A stretch of DNA of 64,000 nucleotides from Flavobacteriales bacterium (GCA_024103275.1 JAGFIV010000095.1:1-64000); one strand, 5' to 3'; positions 29,282 through 38,062 are shown, numbered from the stretch's first letter. The notes: a model not told the origin generated them from the sequence alone. Numbers and translations are program-made.

Positions 29282-30181
29282 TCAGCTTTGGGAGGGCTTG
29301 ATGATGTCCTCGGGGGTGATGATCGCGTCACGCACCTCTTCCACGGCGGCCGCCAGTTCCTTGAAACCCTCGGCGGTGATGACCACCAGGACATCCTCGC
29401 CCAGGATCTGCCTTCCGCTGGGCGAGGCACCGGCGTGGGCGGTGCGGATCACGGGGAAGGTATCATAGATGTTCCGCAGTTTCTGCAATTCGGCCCGGAT
29501 CTCGGCCACCTGGGGATCATCCTGGAACTGTTCCGTCAGGTCCACGAGCAGGTCCAGGCTCACCTTTTGTTCGGCCACGCGCATCACCAAGGGGTCCTCG
29601 GCGTCCACGTGCAGCACCTGCCGGGTGACGAGGTGCATGCTTTCGATCCATCCCCCGGCCAGCACCAGGGCCAGGGTGGGCCCCATCTGCTCGTCCTGCA
29701 TGCGGCGGTAGGCCCGTTCGTAGGCTTCGTTGCTGATCACGTCCAGTGAATCGCCGTGCGTCAGGTTGCGCTCCAGGCGGACGAAGTCCTTGTCCGAGAA
29801 GGAGCCGGCAAGGCCCAGTTCATCGCCCAATTTCTTGCAGGTGATGTAGTAGCGGACCACCTCGCTGGTGATCTTGTAGTTGCTGGCGTACACCAGGTCC
29901 GTGGCGTACACGCCGAAGTTGAGGGCCTTCTTGGCCGAGGTGGCATAGCGCTGCACGTTCTTGGCCGGGCTCATCATTTGCTTCTGCCCGTCGCTGCTCA
30001 TGGATCGCACGATCTGGAACAGCTCGTTGGGCGTGGGCATCTGGTAGTAGTTGTCGGCGTGATCGGAGGCATCATCGCCTCCGATCACCAGGGTGTCCGA
30101 ATGGTCCTCTTCCTTGGTTTGCGGCGTGCTGCATGCGGCAAGGAGCGCGGCGAATGCGATGGCTGTGGGAATGCGTTGCAT
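29282..30181 (-). CDS. Conserved lipoprotein of unknown function
   Basis: A 299-residue lipoprotein (lipobox AAC, Cys17 from the ATG at 30181), with an acidic linker containing [12 protein letters not shown] mostly helical domain follows ([55 protein letters not shown]). This helical pattern is common in Bacteroidota hypothetical proteins but has no known job. The frame allows ATG 30199, and 30181 places the hydrophobic segment correctly. First gene of a pair with 28716-29273, divergent from ndk. Confidence 0.7.
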   Translation of the reverse strand: MQRIPTAIAFAALLAACSTPQTKEEDHSDTLVIGGDDASDHADNYYQMPTPNELFQIVRSMSSDGQKQMMSPAKNVQRYATSAKKALNFGVYATDLVYASNYKITSEVVRYYITCKKLGDELGLAGSFSDKDFVRLERNLTHGDSLDVISNEAYERAYRRMQDEQMGPTLALVLAGGWIESMHLVTRQVLHVDAEDPLVMRVAEQKVSLDLLVDLTEQFQDDPQVAEIRAELQKLRNIYDTFPVIRTAHAGASPSGRQILGEDVLVVITAEGFKELAAAVEEVRDAIITPEDIIKPSQS

Positions 30182-30272
30182 GTTCCGGTTGGATCTCATG
30201 CCCCTGGCGCTTCCGCGTAGGGGAGATGCGAAGAAAACATCGCGTGCATGTGTTGGGGAGAGGGGATGCGGC

Positions 30273-30280
30273 TACTTTTG
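30273..30280 (+). promoter_or_regulatory. -7 box TACTTTTG before ndk
   Basis: Exact TAnnTTTG, 23 bases before the ndk ATG, giving a short leader. Confidence 0.55.
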
Positions 30281-30303
30281 CCGCCGTTTTCAACATTCCT
30301 ACG

Positions 30304-30723
30304 ATGGCAAGCAACAGAACGTTCACCATGATCAAGCCGGAAGCCATGGCCGCCGGGCATGCCGGCAAGATCCTGGACCTGATCCTCTCCAAGGGCTTCA
30401 AGCTGGTGGCCCTGAAATACACGCGCCTGTCCGAAGGGGAGGCCGGCCAATTTTACGAGGTCCACAAGGAGCGTCCCTTTTATGGCGAGTTGGTGAACTA
30501 CATGGCCAGCGGGCCCATCCTGGCGGCCATCCTGGAAAAGGACGACGCGGTACAGGATTTCCGTGCGCTGATCGGTGCCACCGACCCGGCGGAGGCTGCC
30601 GAAGGCACCATCCGCAAGCGGTTCGCCGAGAGCAAGGCCAAGAATGCCGTGCACGGCAGCGACAGCGACGCGAACGCGGCGATCGAGGGGGCGTTCTTCT
30701 TCAGTACGCGCGAGCAGTACTGA
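30304..30723 (+). CDS. ndk: Nucleoside diphosphate kinase
   Basis: A 139-residue NDK that balances nucleoside triphosphates by a phospho-histidine mechanism. The catalytic His117 lies in NAVHGSDS, and the N-terminal TFTMIKPEA and the YMASGP motif are present. The length equals the family norm. The ATG at 30304 is chosen from an open frame that starts at 30133 because the preceding codons are not family-like and lie before the promoter box. It converges on the DUF721 gene after 15 bp. Confidence 0.96.
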   Translation: MASNRTFTMIKPEAMAAGHAGKILDLILSKGFKLVALKYTRLSEGEAGQFYEVHKERPFYGELVNYMASGPILAAILEKDDAVQDFRALIGATDPAEAAEGTIRKRFAESKAKNAVHGSDSDANAAIEGAFFFSTREQY

Positions 30724-30738
30724 GGCGGCGGCCCGGCC

Positions 30739-31029
30739 TCAATCGAGCTGGATCTGCTGCACCACCTCGCGCCCCAGGCGCTGGTTGATGGTCTTGATCA
30801 GGCCCTCGCGCATGAAGGTCAATTCCTGCCTGAGCGGGGCGCTGTCCACCTTGATGGAAAGCTTGCCCTTGCGCAGCTTCACGGCCACGGTGTGGCGGGC
30901 CACCATGCCTCCGGCCAGGTCATCCCACAGGGTGGCCACGGCCTGTTCATCCAGCTTTTCGCGCAGGCCATAGGCATCCACCAGGCGGTCCATGGCTTCC
31001 TTCAGCGTGGTCTCGTTCCTGCGCTTCAT
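30739..31029 (-). CDS. DUF721 (DciA-like) protein
   Basis: A 96-residue basic protein with the DUF721 pattern: LREKLDEQAVATLWDDLAGG, then VKLRKGKLSIKVDSAPLRQEL and INQRLG. DUF721/DciA proteins interact with the replicative helicase in other bacteria, and Bacteroidota versions are short and usually follow recF. Here the ATG overlaps the recF stop by four bases (ATGA), so translation is coupled. The larger open frame is antisense or out-of-frame with recF. Confidence 0.85.
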   Translation of the reverse strand: MKRRNETTLKEAMDRLVDAYGLREKLDEQAVATLWDDLAGGMVARHTVAVKLRKGKLSIKVDSAPLRQELTFMREGLIKTINQRLGREVVQQIQLD

Positions 31030-32156
31030 GCGTCCTGCATGGTTGGGCGGGGCCGGTCCGCGGTGATGCCCTGATGGTCCAGGTGGAAAAAGCGCGTGTC
31101 CAGGCCCAGGCCGTCCAGCGCCTTGTGCAGCCGCTGCGCGTCGGTGTCGGTGATGATCACCTGGCCGAAGCGCCCGTCGCCCAGCAGGCCCAGCAGGTGG
31201 CGCATGCGCTGGGGGTCGATCTTGTCGAAGATGTCGTCCAGGAGCAATACCGGCTTCTTGCCTGAGCGCCGGGCGATCAGATCGAACTGGGCCAGTTTCA
31301 AAGCGATGAGGAAGGTCTTCTGTTGCCCTTGGCTGCCGAATCTCCGCAGCGGCCCGTCTCCGATGGTGAACACCAGGTCGTCCTTGTGGATGCCGCCCGT
31401 GGTGTGCATGGCGGCCAGGTCCCGCGGCCAGTTGGCCGTAAGTACCTCGCGCATGCCCCGCTCGTCGAGCTCGCTCCGGTACTGCAGGCCCACCTGCTCC
31501 GGGCCGCTGGTGATGCCTTGGTAGTGGCGGGCCACCAGCGGGATGATGGCTTCCATGAATTCCCTGCGCACGGCATGGACCGCCTCGCCATGGTGCACCA
31601 GTTGCTCGTCCCACGGCTCGGTCAGGGTGCGGTCCAGCTGGCCGTTGGCCTGCTTCAGGAGCTGGTTCCGTTGGGCCAGGGCCCGGTTGTAGCGCAGCAG
31701 GTGGTCCAGGTAAGGCCTGTCAAACTGGGAAATGAGGCCGTCCAAGAAGCGCCGTCGCACCTCGCTTCCCTCCAAGATCAGCTGGCCGTCGTAGGGTGTG
31801 ATCACCACGGCCGGGTATTTCCCGATGTGGTCGGCCAGCCGTTCGTATTCCTTGTGGTTGAACTTGAAGACCTTGCGCTGGCCCCTGCGCACGGCACAAG
31901 CCAGTTCGTCCAGGCCATCGGCCCCGTGCATCATGCCCTTGATCAGGAACCACTCCTCGCCGTGCATCACGTTGTGCATGTCCTGGGCCTCGAAGTAGCT
32001 CTTGCACATGCACAGGTAATGCACCGCGTCCAGCAGGTTGGTCTTGCCCGTGCCGTTGGGCCCCACCAGGCAGTTCACCTGCGCGCCCAGCTCCAGTTCA
32101 ATCTCCCGGTGGTTGCGGAATTGGAGCACGGAGAGACGGTCGAGGCGGACATTCAT
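31026..32156 (-). CDS. recF: DNA replication and repair protein RecF
   Basis: A 376-residue RecF, an SMC-like ATPase that helps load RecA at single-strand gaps. The N-terminus LSVLQFRNHREIELELG precedes Walker A GPNGTGKTN (about residues 34-42). The signature region is QGQQKTFLIALKLAQF, and Walker B is KPVLLLDDIFDKID. The ATG at 32156 matches the family start, and the upstream in-frame Met codons to 32282 are not conserved in character. A TATCTTTG box lies ten bases upstream. DUF721 follows in overlap. Confidence 0.94.
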   Translation of the reverse strand: MNVRLDRLSVLQFRNHREIELELGAQVNCLVGPNGTGKTNLLDAVHYLCMCKSYFEAQDMHNVMHGEEWFLIKGMMHGADGLDELACAVRRGQRKVFKFNHKEYERLADHIGKYPAVVITPYDGQLILEGSEVRRRFLDGLISQFDRPYLDHLLRYNRALAQRNQLLKQANGQLDRTLTEPWDEQLVHHGEAVHAVRREFMEAIIPLVARHYQGITSGPEQVGLQYRSELDERGMREVLTANWPRDLAAMHTTGGIHKDDLVFTIGDGPLRRFGSQGQQKTFLIALKLAQFDLIARRSGKKPVLLLDDIFDKIDPQRMRHLLGLLGDGRFGQVIITDTDAQRLHKALDGLGLDTRFFHLDHQGITADRPRPTMQDA

Positions 32157-32166
32157 GGGGGTGGCC

Positions 32167-32174
32167 CAAAGATA
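32167..32174 (-). promoter_or_regulatory. -7 box TATCTTTG before recF
   Basis: Exact TAnnTTTG, ten bases before the recF ATG. Confidence 0.55.
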
Positions 32175-32266
32175 CTCCGGGGGTGCGGCCGGGCATGGCG
32201 GACGCTGGCCTTCCGGGGGAATTTCCGCCTGGAAGTCCCTTTTGTGGCACGTTTCACCCGAAAGCC

Positions 32267-32274
32267 TACTTTTG
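32267..32274 (+). promoter_or_regulatory. -7 box TACTTTTG before the TPR gene
   Basis: Exact TAnnTTTG, 30 bases before the ATG at 32305, for the TPR-ribH pair. Confidence 0.55.
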
Positions 32275-32304
32275 CCCTCCATTTAAAATTGGCAGGCATA
32301 CACC

Positions 32305-32994
32305 ATGTCGACAAAAGTCAACGAGGGCAAGGACCTGGATATCGGGGAACTGTACACCAAGGGTGAGCTTTACCTGGAGAGGAACAAGAAGCCGATCACC
32401 ATCGCGGTGGTGGCCATCCTGGTGATCGTGGGCGGCCTGCTGGGCTACCGGAAGTTCATCTCCGAGCCGCGGGCCAAGGAAGCGCAGGACATGATCTGGA
32501 AGGCCCAGTATTATTTCGAGATCGATTCCTTGGACAAGGCGCTGAACGGCGACGGCAACTACCTGGGCTTCCTGGACGTGGCCGACCAATACGGCAGCAC
32601 CTCCACGGGCAACCTGGCCAAGTTCTACATCGCGGTGATCAAGCACCAGCAAGGCGACTTCCAGGCCGCGCTGCAGTACTACAAGGAGGCGGACCTGGGC
32701 GACGACGTGCTGCGGGTGATGGCCGTGGGCAACCAGGGCGATGTGCTGGTGGAGCTGGGGCAACCGGCCGAGGCCGCGGTCCAGTTCATGAAGGCGGCGG
32801 ACCTGGTGAAGAGCGACTACACCACGCCGATGTTCCTGATGAAGGCCGGCATCGTGTACCAGCAGCAGAACGACTGGAAGAACGCGGCCAAATGCTTTGA
32901 GCGGGTAAGCCGCGACTTCCCGAACTCGCCGGATGCCCTGATGGCCAAGAAATACGGGGCCCGCGCCCAGGCCATGGCGGGCCAGCCTTCGTGA
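32305..32994 (+). CDS. Membrane-anchored TPR protein (YfgM-like)
   Basis: A 229-residue protein: a cytoplasmic N-terminal ~28 residues, one TM helix (ITIAVVAILVIVGGLLGY, about 31-48), then periplasmic tetratricopeptide repeats (KFYIAVIKHQQGDFQAALQY, VELGQPAEAAVQFMKAAD, IVYQQQNDWKNAAKCFERV). It resembles YfgM/DUF2133-type proteins that associate with the Sec translocon in E. coli, and equivalent proteins precede ribH in Bacteroidota. Its TGA overlaps the ribH ATG by one base. Confidence 0.85.
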   Translation: MSTKVNEGKDLDIGELYTKGELYLERNKKPITIAVVAILVIVGGLLGYRKFISEPRAKEAQDMIWKAQYYFEIDSLDKALNGDGNYLGFLDVADQYGSTSTGNLAKFYIAVIKHQQGDFQAALQYYKEADLGDDVLRVMAVGNQGDVLVELGQPAEAAVQFMKAADLVKSDYTTPMFLMKAGIVYQQQNDWKNAAKCFERVSRDFPNSPDALMAKKYGARAQAMAGQPS

Positions 32995-33482
32995 TGGCCA
33001 CCACGGACCTTTCCAAATACGATGCGGCCGGTGTCCCCAAGGGCACCGGTCTGCGTTTGGGGCTGGTGGTGAGCGCCTGGAACGGGGAGATCACCGGTGC
33101 TTTGCGCGACGGGGCGGTGGAGACGCTGTTGAAGCACGGCGTGGCACTGAAGGACATCACGGAGGAACGCGTGCCGGGCAGTTTTGAGCTGGCCCTGGGC
33201 GCCCAACTGCTGGTGGAACACCGCTCCTTGGACGGGGTGATCTGCATCGGCAGCATCGTGCGCGGGGAGACGCCCCATTTCGACTTCGTGAGCCAGGGAA
33301 CGGCCCACGGCATCATGGAAGTGGGGCTGAGGACGGGCATTCCGGTGATCTTCTGCGTGCTCACGGACGACACGATGGAGCAGGCCCGTGCCCGCAGCGG
33401 GGGCAAGCACGGCAACAAGGGCGTGGAAGCGGCTGTGGCGCTGCTGCACATGGCCGACCTGCGGCGCAGGTTGGCGGGGTGA
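32994..33482 (+). CDS. ribH: 6,7-dimethyl-8-ribityllumazine synthase
   Basis: A 162-residue lumazine synthase, the penultimate step of riboflavin synthesis. Seen are the substrate loop VVSAWNGEIT, VPGSFELALGAQLL, and GSIVRGETPHFDFV with the catalytic His, followed by GIPVIFCVLT and GGKHGNKG. The start is the ATG at 32994 in a TGATG overlap with the TPR gene; a GTG at 32991 is less likely. No FMN riboswitch is seen upstream, as expected for an internal operon position. Confidence 0.96.
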   Translation: MATTDLSKYDAAGVPKGTGLRLGLVVSAWNGEITGALRDGAVETLLKHGVALKDITEERVPGSFELALGAQLLVEHRSLDGVICIGSIVRGETPHFDFVSQGTAHGIMEVGLRTGIPVIFCVLTDDTMEQARARSGGKHGNKGVEAAVALLHMADLRRRLAG

Positions 33483-33489
33483 AGGGCCC

Positions 33490-33680
33490 CTATTTGGGGG
33501 TGATCAGCCCAAAGCGGTAGTCTTTCTTGCGGCTGGCGCAGATGAACATTTCCTTGTTCTCCAGTTCCACGCAATCCATGGGCCGCTCCACCTCCGTTGC
33601 ACCTGGGTCTTGGTGATCTTCCTTTGGGCGGATAGGGGGAGGGTCAATGGAAGGAAAGCGAGGAGGGTGAGGCTTTTCAT
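33490..33680 (-). pseudogene. Small secreted-protein gene with apparent frameshift
   Basis: The ATG at 33680 opens a clear signal peptide (MKSLTLLAFLPLTLPLSAQ) followed by RKITKTQVQ. That frame then turns into Trp/Arg-rich shadow-like sequence and stops at 33504. The neighbouring frame over the same DNA reads ATEVERPMDCVELENKEMF and continues to a TAG at 33490 with protein-like composition. The simplest explanation is a one-base frameshift near 33595, either a real mutation or a sequence error. The intact product would be about 63 residues and exported. No family is recognised. Confidence 0.4.
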
Positions 33681-33772
33681 GGCTGGCATGTTGTGGATAA
33701 GAGGGTATCCAAAAGCGCGTACAATGCAACAGCCGCGGGCCCATGGCATGTGTACGGGAAAGCGGGCGCCGG

Positions 33773-34438
33773 TCAGAGCGAGGTGCCCAGGTCGTAGATC
33801 TGCCGGATCTCCCCGAGCTTTCCGGCAAAGTCGAAATGCAGGTCCACCAGTCGGCCCGTCCGCATGTCGAACACCCATGCATGGACGGCAGGGGCCCGTG
33901 TTTTGAGGTATGCCTTCTGGAACACCGCCGTCTTGATCACATTGATGCACTGCTCCTCCACATTGAGCTCCACGAGCCTGTCGTACCGTTCGTGGTCGTC
34001 GGCGATGGCGTCCAGTTCGGCACGGTGCAGGCGGTATACGTCGCGGATGCGCCGCAGCCATGGATTGAGCAGGCCCAGGTCCTGGGCCTGCATGGCAGCC
34101 TTCACGCCCCCGCATCCGTAGTGGCCGCATATCACCACGTGCTTCACCTGCAAGGCCCCGATGGCGTATTCCACCACGCTGAGGGCGTTGAGGTCCGTGC
34201 TGCCCACCATGTTGGAGATGTTGCGGTGCACGAATACCTCCCCCGGGTGTGCCCCCATGAGTTCCTCCGCGGACACGCGGCTATCGCTGCATCCCACGAA
34301 GAGCACCTCCGGGTTCTGGCCCTCCGCCAACTTGCTGAAGTAGGCGGGATCGACGGCGCTTTTCTCCGCCACCCATTTCCTGTTGTTCTCGAAGACCTTG
34401 TCGAAGAATGTCCTTTCCCGATCCGCCATGAAGTTCAT
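33773..34438 (-). CDS. Beta-class carbonic anhydrase
   Basis: A 221-residue beta-carbonic anhydrase interconverting CO2 and bicarbonate. The zinc ligands are Cys50 (GCSDSR), His106 and Cys109 (GHYGCGG), with the Asp52-Arg54 dyad. The ATG at 34438 is preferred over the frame start at 34492 because the extension (MARPRNSRTTG) is not family-like; Met4 is also possible. It follows folD by 56 bp on the same strand. Confidence 0.94.
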   Translation of the reverse strand: MNFMADRERTFFDKVFENNRKWVAEKSAVDPAYFSKLAEGQNPEVLFVGCSDSRVSAEELMGAHPGEVFVHRNISNMVGSTDLNALSVVEYAIGALQVKHVVICGHYGCGGVKAAMQAQDLGLLNPWLRRIRDVYRLHRAELDAIADDHERYDRLVELNVEEQCINVIKTAVFQKAYLKTRAPAVHAWVFDMRTGRLVDLHFDFAGKLGEIRQIYDLGTSL

Positions 34439-34494
34439 GCAATGGTTTGAAATGGGCGGTCCGGTGGTCCTGCTGTTCCGGGGCCGCGCCACGG

Positions 34495-35382
34495 TCAGCT
34501 TTGTGCGGCCTTAAGCGTGTTGAGCAGCAGGCTGGTCACGGTCATGGGTCCAACCCCGCCCGGCACGGGGGTGATCCAGCTGCATTTGGCGGCCACCGGG
34601 TCGTAGTCCACGTCCCCGCACAGGCGGAAACCGCTCTTCCGCGTGGCATCCGGCAGGCGGTGGATGCCCACGTCCACCACCACGGCCCCCTCCTTCACCA
34701 TGTCCGCCTTGATGAAATTGGCCTTGCCGATGGCCACGATGAGGATGTCCGCCTGCCGGGTGATGGAAGGCAGGTCCCGGGTGCGGCTGTGCGTGATGGT
34801 GACGGTGCAGTTTCCGGGCTGGGCGTTGCGGCTCATCAGGATGGACATGGGCGTGCCCACGATGTTGCTGCGTCCCACCACCACGCAATGCCTGCCCTCG
34901 GTGGGTATCTCGTAATACTTCAGCAATTCCATGATGCCACTGGGCGTAGCGGGCAAATAGCCCGGCAGGCCCAGCATCATGCGGCCCAGGTTCTGGGGAT
35001 GGAAGCCGTCCACGTCCTTCCATGGTGCGATGGCCAGTGTGATGCGCTCCTCATTGATGTGTGCCGGCAGTGGCAGCTGCACGATGAAGCCGTCCAGACT
35101 GTCGTCGCGGTTGAGCTGGTCCACCAACTCCATCAGGTCTTTCTCCGAGACATCGGCAGGCCGTCGCACCAACGTGCTTTGGAAGCCCACCTCCTCACAG
35201 GCCTTCACCTTGCTGGCGACGTATGTCTGGCTCGCGGGGTCCTCCCCTACCAGCACGGCGGCCAGGTGCGGCGGGCGGCCGCGCAATTTCTGGACATTCG
35301 ATGCGCCTTGGGCGATCCGTTCCATCAGGGCCTTGGAACAAGCCCTTCCATCAAGCGTACGGTAGGTGGTCGTGGTCGGCAT
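34495..35382 (-). CDS. folD: FolD bifunctional methylene-THF dehydrogenase/cyclohydrolase
   Basis: A 295-residue FolD of one-carbon metabolism. The YVASKVKACEEVG motif holds catalytic Lys58, followed by DGFIVQLPLPAHI, KDVDGFHPQN, the NADP-binding GRSNIVGTP and the C-terminal PVPGGVGPMT. The ATG at 35382 starts the family sequence. The frame open to 35760 is out of frame with the PIN gene. A TAGTTTCG box ends five bases before the start. Confidence 0.96.
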   Translation of the reverse strand: MPTTTTYRTLDGRACSKALMERIAQGASNVQKLRGRPPHLAAVLVGEDPASQTYVASKVKACEEVGFQSTLVRRPADVSEKDLMELVDQLNRDDSLDGFIVQLPLPAHINEERITLAIAPWKDVDGFHPQNLGRMMLGLPGYLPATPSGIMELLKYYEIPTEGRHCVVVGRSNIVGTPMSILMSRNAQPGNCTVTITHSRTRDLPSITRQADILIVAIGKANFIKADMVKEGAVVVDVGIHRLPDATRKSGFRLCGDVDYDPVAAKCSWITPVPGGVGPMTVTSLLLNTLKAAQS

Positions 35383-35387
35383 GGTGC

Positions 35388-35395
35388 CGAAACTA
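35388..35395 (-). promoter_or_regulatory. -7-like box TAGTTTCG, leaderless type
   Basis: One mismatch from TAnnTTTG, five bases before the folD ATG. Confidence 0.45.
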
Positions 35396-35465
35396 CGGGA
35401 TCCGATGGATCGGGCAGCTGTCCGCGCGCATTCCTTGAGGCTGCAAGAGGCACCCGACGCGGATG

Positions 35466-35897
35466 CTACCCCTTGGCGGCGTGCTTCAGCAGATAGGCCA
35501 TGGGGTCCATCACCTCCATTTCCGCGAAGTGCCAGTCGCGTTTGTCGTAGGTGACGATGGTGGTGCAGCCCGCATCCAAGGCGGAATAATACTGGAACCC
35601 GTCCTCGATGTCGGCGATCTCCGGCCGCGCCATGGTGCGTTCCACCACGGAGGCGTCCGTGCAGGTGATCTTCAGCTTGGAGGCCAGCAGGGCGATTTTC
35701 TTCCGGGCCGTCTTCTTCCCCGACTTCTTCTCGGCAAAGAAGAAGCCGATGGACAGGCACAGCGATGAGGTGTATACCTCGAACCGGTTGTCATCGGCCA
35801 GGCTGAGCACCCGCGCACAAGCCCCGAAACGGGGATACTCGTTGCAGAGAACCGCCACCAGGACGTTGGCATCGAGGAAGAGGCGCTTGGCAGGCAT
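35466..35897 (-). CDS. PIN-domain toxin (VapC-like)
   Basis: A 143-residue PIN nuclease. The N-terminal LFLDANVLVAVL supplies the first acidic residue, EDGFQYYSAL the middle ones and IVTYDKRDWHF the last. A basic insert (KKSGKKTARKK) is present. PIN toxins cut RNA in a Mg-dependent way. It lies 65 bp after a DUF6364-type antitoxin on the same strand, so the pair forms a type II toxin-antitoxin module. The RNA target is unknown. Confidence 0.85.
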   Translation of the reverse strand: MPAKRLFLDANVLVAVLCNEYPRFGACARVLSLADDNRFEVYTSSLCLSIGFFFAEKKSGKKTARKKIALLASKLKITCTDASVVERTMARPEIADIEDGFQYYSALDAGCTTIVTYDKRDWHFAEMEVMDPMAYLLKHAAKG

Positions 35898-35962
35898 GGA
35901 CGTGAATCAGGTTACCATGCAGGGGGAACATTGAAGCCCCGGCCGCGTTCCGGCAATGGGCT

Positions 35963-36223
35963 TCAACGCTTGCGGCTGGCGAGGTAATCCTTCTTGAGGT
36001 TCCGGTCGGCGGCGTTCTTGCGCACATAGACGGCTTCGCCTTCGGCCACCTGGCTGACCCAATCGCTCACGGGAAGCTCATCGAGGGAGCGGTAGCGCTT
36101 ATCGGAGACCTTGGCGAGCATGAACTCAACCAGGCGGGAGAGGCTGATGTTATTGGCTTCGGCGAAGGCCTTGGCCCGTGCGACCACGCTTTCATCGAAA
36201 CTGAGGGTGACCTTGGCATCCAT
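35963..36223 (-). CDS. DUF6364-type antitoxin
   Basis: An 86-residue protein with a ribbon-helix-helix-like N-terminus (KVTLSFDESVVARAKAFAE, then NNISLSRLVEFML) and a basic tail (KKDYLASRKR). DUF6364 proteins pair with PIN toxins in Bacteroidota. It should bind DNA through the N-terminus and the toxin through the tail. A TACATTTG box and a 7-bp inverted repeat around it lie directly upstream, fitting autorepression. Confidence 0.8.
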   Translation of the reverse strand: MDAKVTLSFDESVVARAKAFAEANNISLSRLVEFMLAKVSDKRYRSLDELPVSDWVSQVAEGEAVYVRKNAADRNLKKDYLASRKR

Positions 36224-36225
36224 CG

Positions 36226-36266
36226 TACGGAAACTTTATACGGCAAATGTAGAATAATCTTCCGTA
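36226..36266 (-). promoter_or_regulatory. Promoter with inverted-repeat operator for the TA module
   Basis: The -7 box TACATTTG (36244-36251, minus strand) is flanked by TACGGAA (36226-36232) and TTCCGTA (36260-36266), a perfect 7-bp inverted repeat. A further TACGG copy stands at 36239-36243. The region is AT-rich against its surroundings. Autorepression by the antitoxin is the likely use. Confidence 0.6.
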
Positions 36267-36275
36267 TTAAACGCC

Positions 36276-36653
36276 TCAGGCCCTGGGCCCGGTGAACAGG
36301 AGCCATCCGAAAGCCGCTACAAACACCAGGAAGACCACGCCCAAGGCCATTGGGTACAAACCGCCGCCCGGGGTTTCCGCCTTCACCAACACCAGCCCGG
36401 CCGTAAGCATGGCGGCAAGGTCGGCCACCAGCAACGGACGCCCGTAGATCCCGCCCATGGCGGCCCCGCGGGCCATCCAGTTGTTGACGGCCAGGGCGAG
36501 GGCCATGGCTCCTGCGAGTTGCGCCATCAGTTGGGGGGCCGCCCCGTCCCCGCCGCCGAACGCGGCCAACGCCGCCTCGGGTGCGAACAGCAGGAACAGG
36601 CCGGGCAATGCGAGCAGCAGCGCCGTGGCGGACAGGAGCAATCTGGTTGACAT
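36276..36653 (-). CDS. Small four-helix membrane protein
   Basis: A 125-residue, very hydrophobic protein with about four TM helices (LLLSATALLLALPGLFLLF, LMAQLAGAMALALAV, LLVADLAAMLTAGLVLV, MALGVVFLVFVAAFGWLLF). The MARGAAMGGIYGRP loop between helices 2 and 3 recalls small DUF4345-like membrane proteins, not verified. ATG 36653 lies five bases after a TACCTTGG -7-like box, and the frame reaches 36662. No function is inferred. Confidence 0.65.
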   Translation of the reverse strand: MSTRLLLSATALLLALPGLFLLFAPEAALAAFGGGDGAAPQLMAQLAGAMALALAVNNWMARGAAMGGIYGRPLLVADLAAMLTAGLVLVKAETPGGGLYPMALGVVFLVFVAAFGWLLFTGPRA

Positions 36654-36721
36654 GCCACCCAAGGTAGGAACCCCCGCGACACCGCTTCGACAGGCCGGAA
36701 TGGGGATGGCCGTCCGGGGGC

Positions 36722-38062
36722 CTATCGCCGCATGCCCTGCATCTGCTGCATGCGCTGCATCATCGCCTGCATCTTGCTCTTGTCGCCCATCATCTTCATC
36801 ATCTTGCGGGTCTCCTCGAACTGCTTCATCAGCTTGTTCACCTCGGCCACATTGGTGCCGCTGCCGCTGGCGATGCGTTGGCGGCGGCTCCCGTTGATCA
36901 CGGCGGGGTTGCGGCGTTCCTCGGGGGTCATGCTGCTGATGATGGCCTCGATGCCCTTGAAGGCATCGTCGGGGATATCGAGGTTCTTCATGGCCTTGCC
37001 CACGCCGGGGATCATGCCCATGAGGTCCTTCATGTTGCCCATCTTCTTGATCTGCTGGATCTGCTGCATGAAGTCGTCGAAGCCGAACTGGTCCTTGGCG
37101 ATCTTCTTCTGCAGGGCGCGTGCCTCCTTCTCGTCGAACTGTTCCTGGGCCCGTTCCACCAGCGAGACGACGTCGCCCATGCCGAGGATGCGGCCGGCCA
37201 TGCGGTCCGGATGGAACTCGTCCAGCGCCTCCATCTTCTCGCCGGTGCCGATGAACTTGATGGGCTTGTCCACCACGCTGCGGATGGTGAGCGCCGCACC
37301 GCCGCGTGCATCGCCGTCGAGCTTGGTGAGCACCACCCCGTCGATGTCCAGCCGGTCGTTGAAGGCCTTTGCGGTGTTCACCGCGTCCTGGCCCGTCATG
37401 GCATCCACCACGAAGAGCGTTTCCTGCGGGTTGATGGCCTTCTTGATCCGGGCGATCTCATCCATCATCTCATCGTCCACGGCCAGCCGGCCGGCGGTGT
37501 CGATGATCACGGCGGTGAACCCGTGCTGCTTGGCATGGGCGATGGCGTTGCGGGCGATGCTGACCGGGTCTTTGTTCCCCCGCTCACTGTACACCTCCAC
37601 CTCGAGCTGTTTGCCCAGCGTTTCCAGCTGGTCGATGGCCGCAGGGCGGTACACGTCGGCCGCTGTCAGCAGCACGCGGCGGCCCTTTTTCCGCAGGTAG
37701 TTGGCCAGTTTGCCGCTGAAGGTGGTCTTGCCCGATCCCTGCAGGCCGCTCATCAGCACCACCGTGGGGTTGCCGCTGAGGTTGATGCCCGCATTGCGGC
37801 CGCCCATCAATTCGGCCAGCTCGTCGTGGGTGATCTTCACCAGCAACTGCCCGGGACTGACGGCGGTAAGCACCTGTTGGCCGAGGGCCTTGGCCTTCAC
37901 GCGGTCGGTGAACTCCTTGGCCGTCTTGAAGTTGACGTCGGCATCGAGCAGTGCGCGGCGCACTTCCTTCATGGTCTCGGCCACATTGATCTCGGTGATC
38001 TGGCCGTGCCCCTTGAGGACCTTGAAGGCCCTTTCCAGTTTATCGCTGAGGTTCTCGAACAT
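36722..38062 (-). CDS. ffh: Signal recognition particle protein Ffh
   Basis: A 446-residue SRP54/Ffh GTPase that binds signal sequences and 4.5S RNA and docks on FtsY. It has the N-domain (residues 1-85), G-domain motifs G1 GLQGSGKTT (about 106-114), G3 DTAGR and G4 TKLDG, and a C-terminal Met-rich M-domain ending MMQRMQQMQGMRR with the RNA-binding SGSGT loop. The length is normal. A TACCTTTG box lies at 38081-38088. The SRP RNA was not found in this window. Confidence 0.96.
   Translation of the reverse strand: MFENLSDKLERAFKVLKGHGQITEINVAETMKEVRRALLDADVNFKTAKEFTDRVKAKALGQQVLTAVSPGQLLVKITHDELAELMGGRNAGINLSGNPTVVLMSGLQGSGKTTFSGKLANYLRKKGRRVLLTAADVYRPAAIDQLETLGKQLEVEVYSERGNKDPVSIARNAIAHAKQHGFTAVIIDTAGRLAVDDEMMDEIARIKKAINPQETLFVVDAMTGQDAVNTAKAFNDRLDIDGVVLTKLDGDARGGAALTIRSVVDKPIKFIGTGEKMEALDEFHPDRMAGRILGMGDVVSLVERAQEQFDEKEARALQKKIAKDQFGFDDFMQQIQQIKKMGNMKDLMGMIPGVGKAMKNLDIPDDAFKGIEAIISSMTPEERRNPAVINGSRRQRIASGSGTNVAEVNKLMKQFEETRKMMKMMGDKSKMQAMMQRMQQMQGMRR

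Noticed and set aside
33040-33482. FMN riboswitch or other RNA element linked to ribH
   Set aside because: ribH starts inside the stop of the TPR gene and no conserved RFN-like structure is visible upstream.
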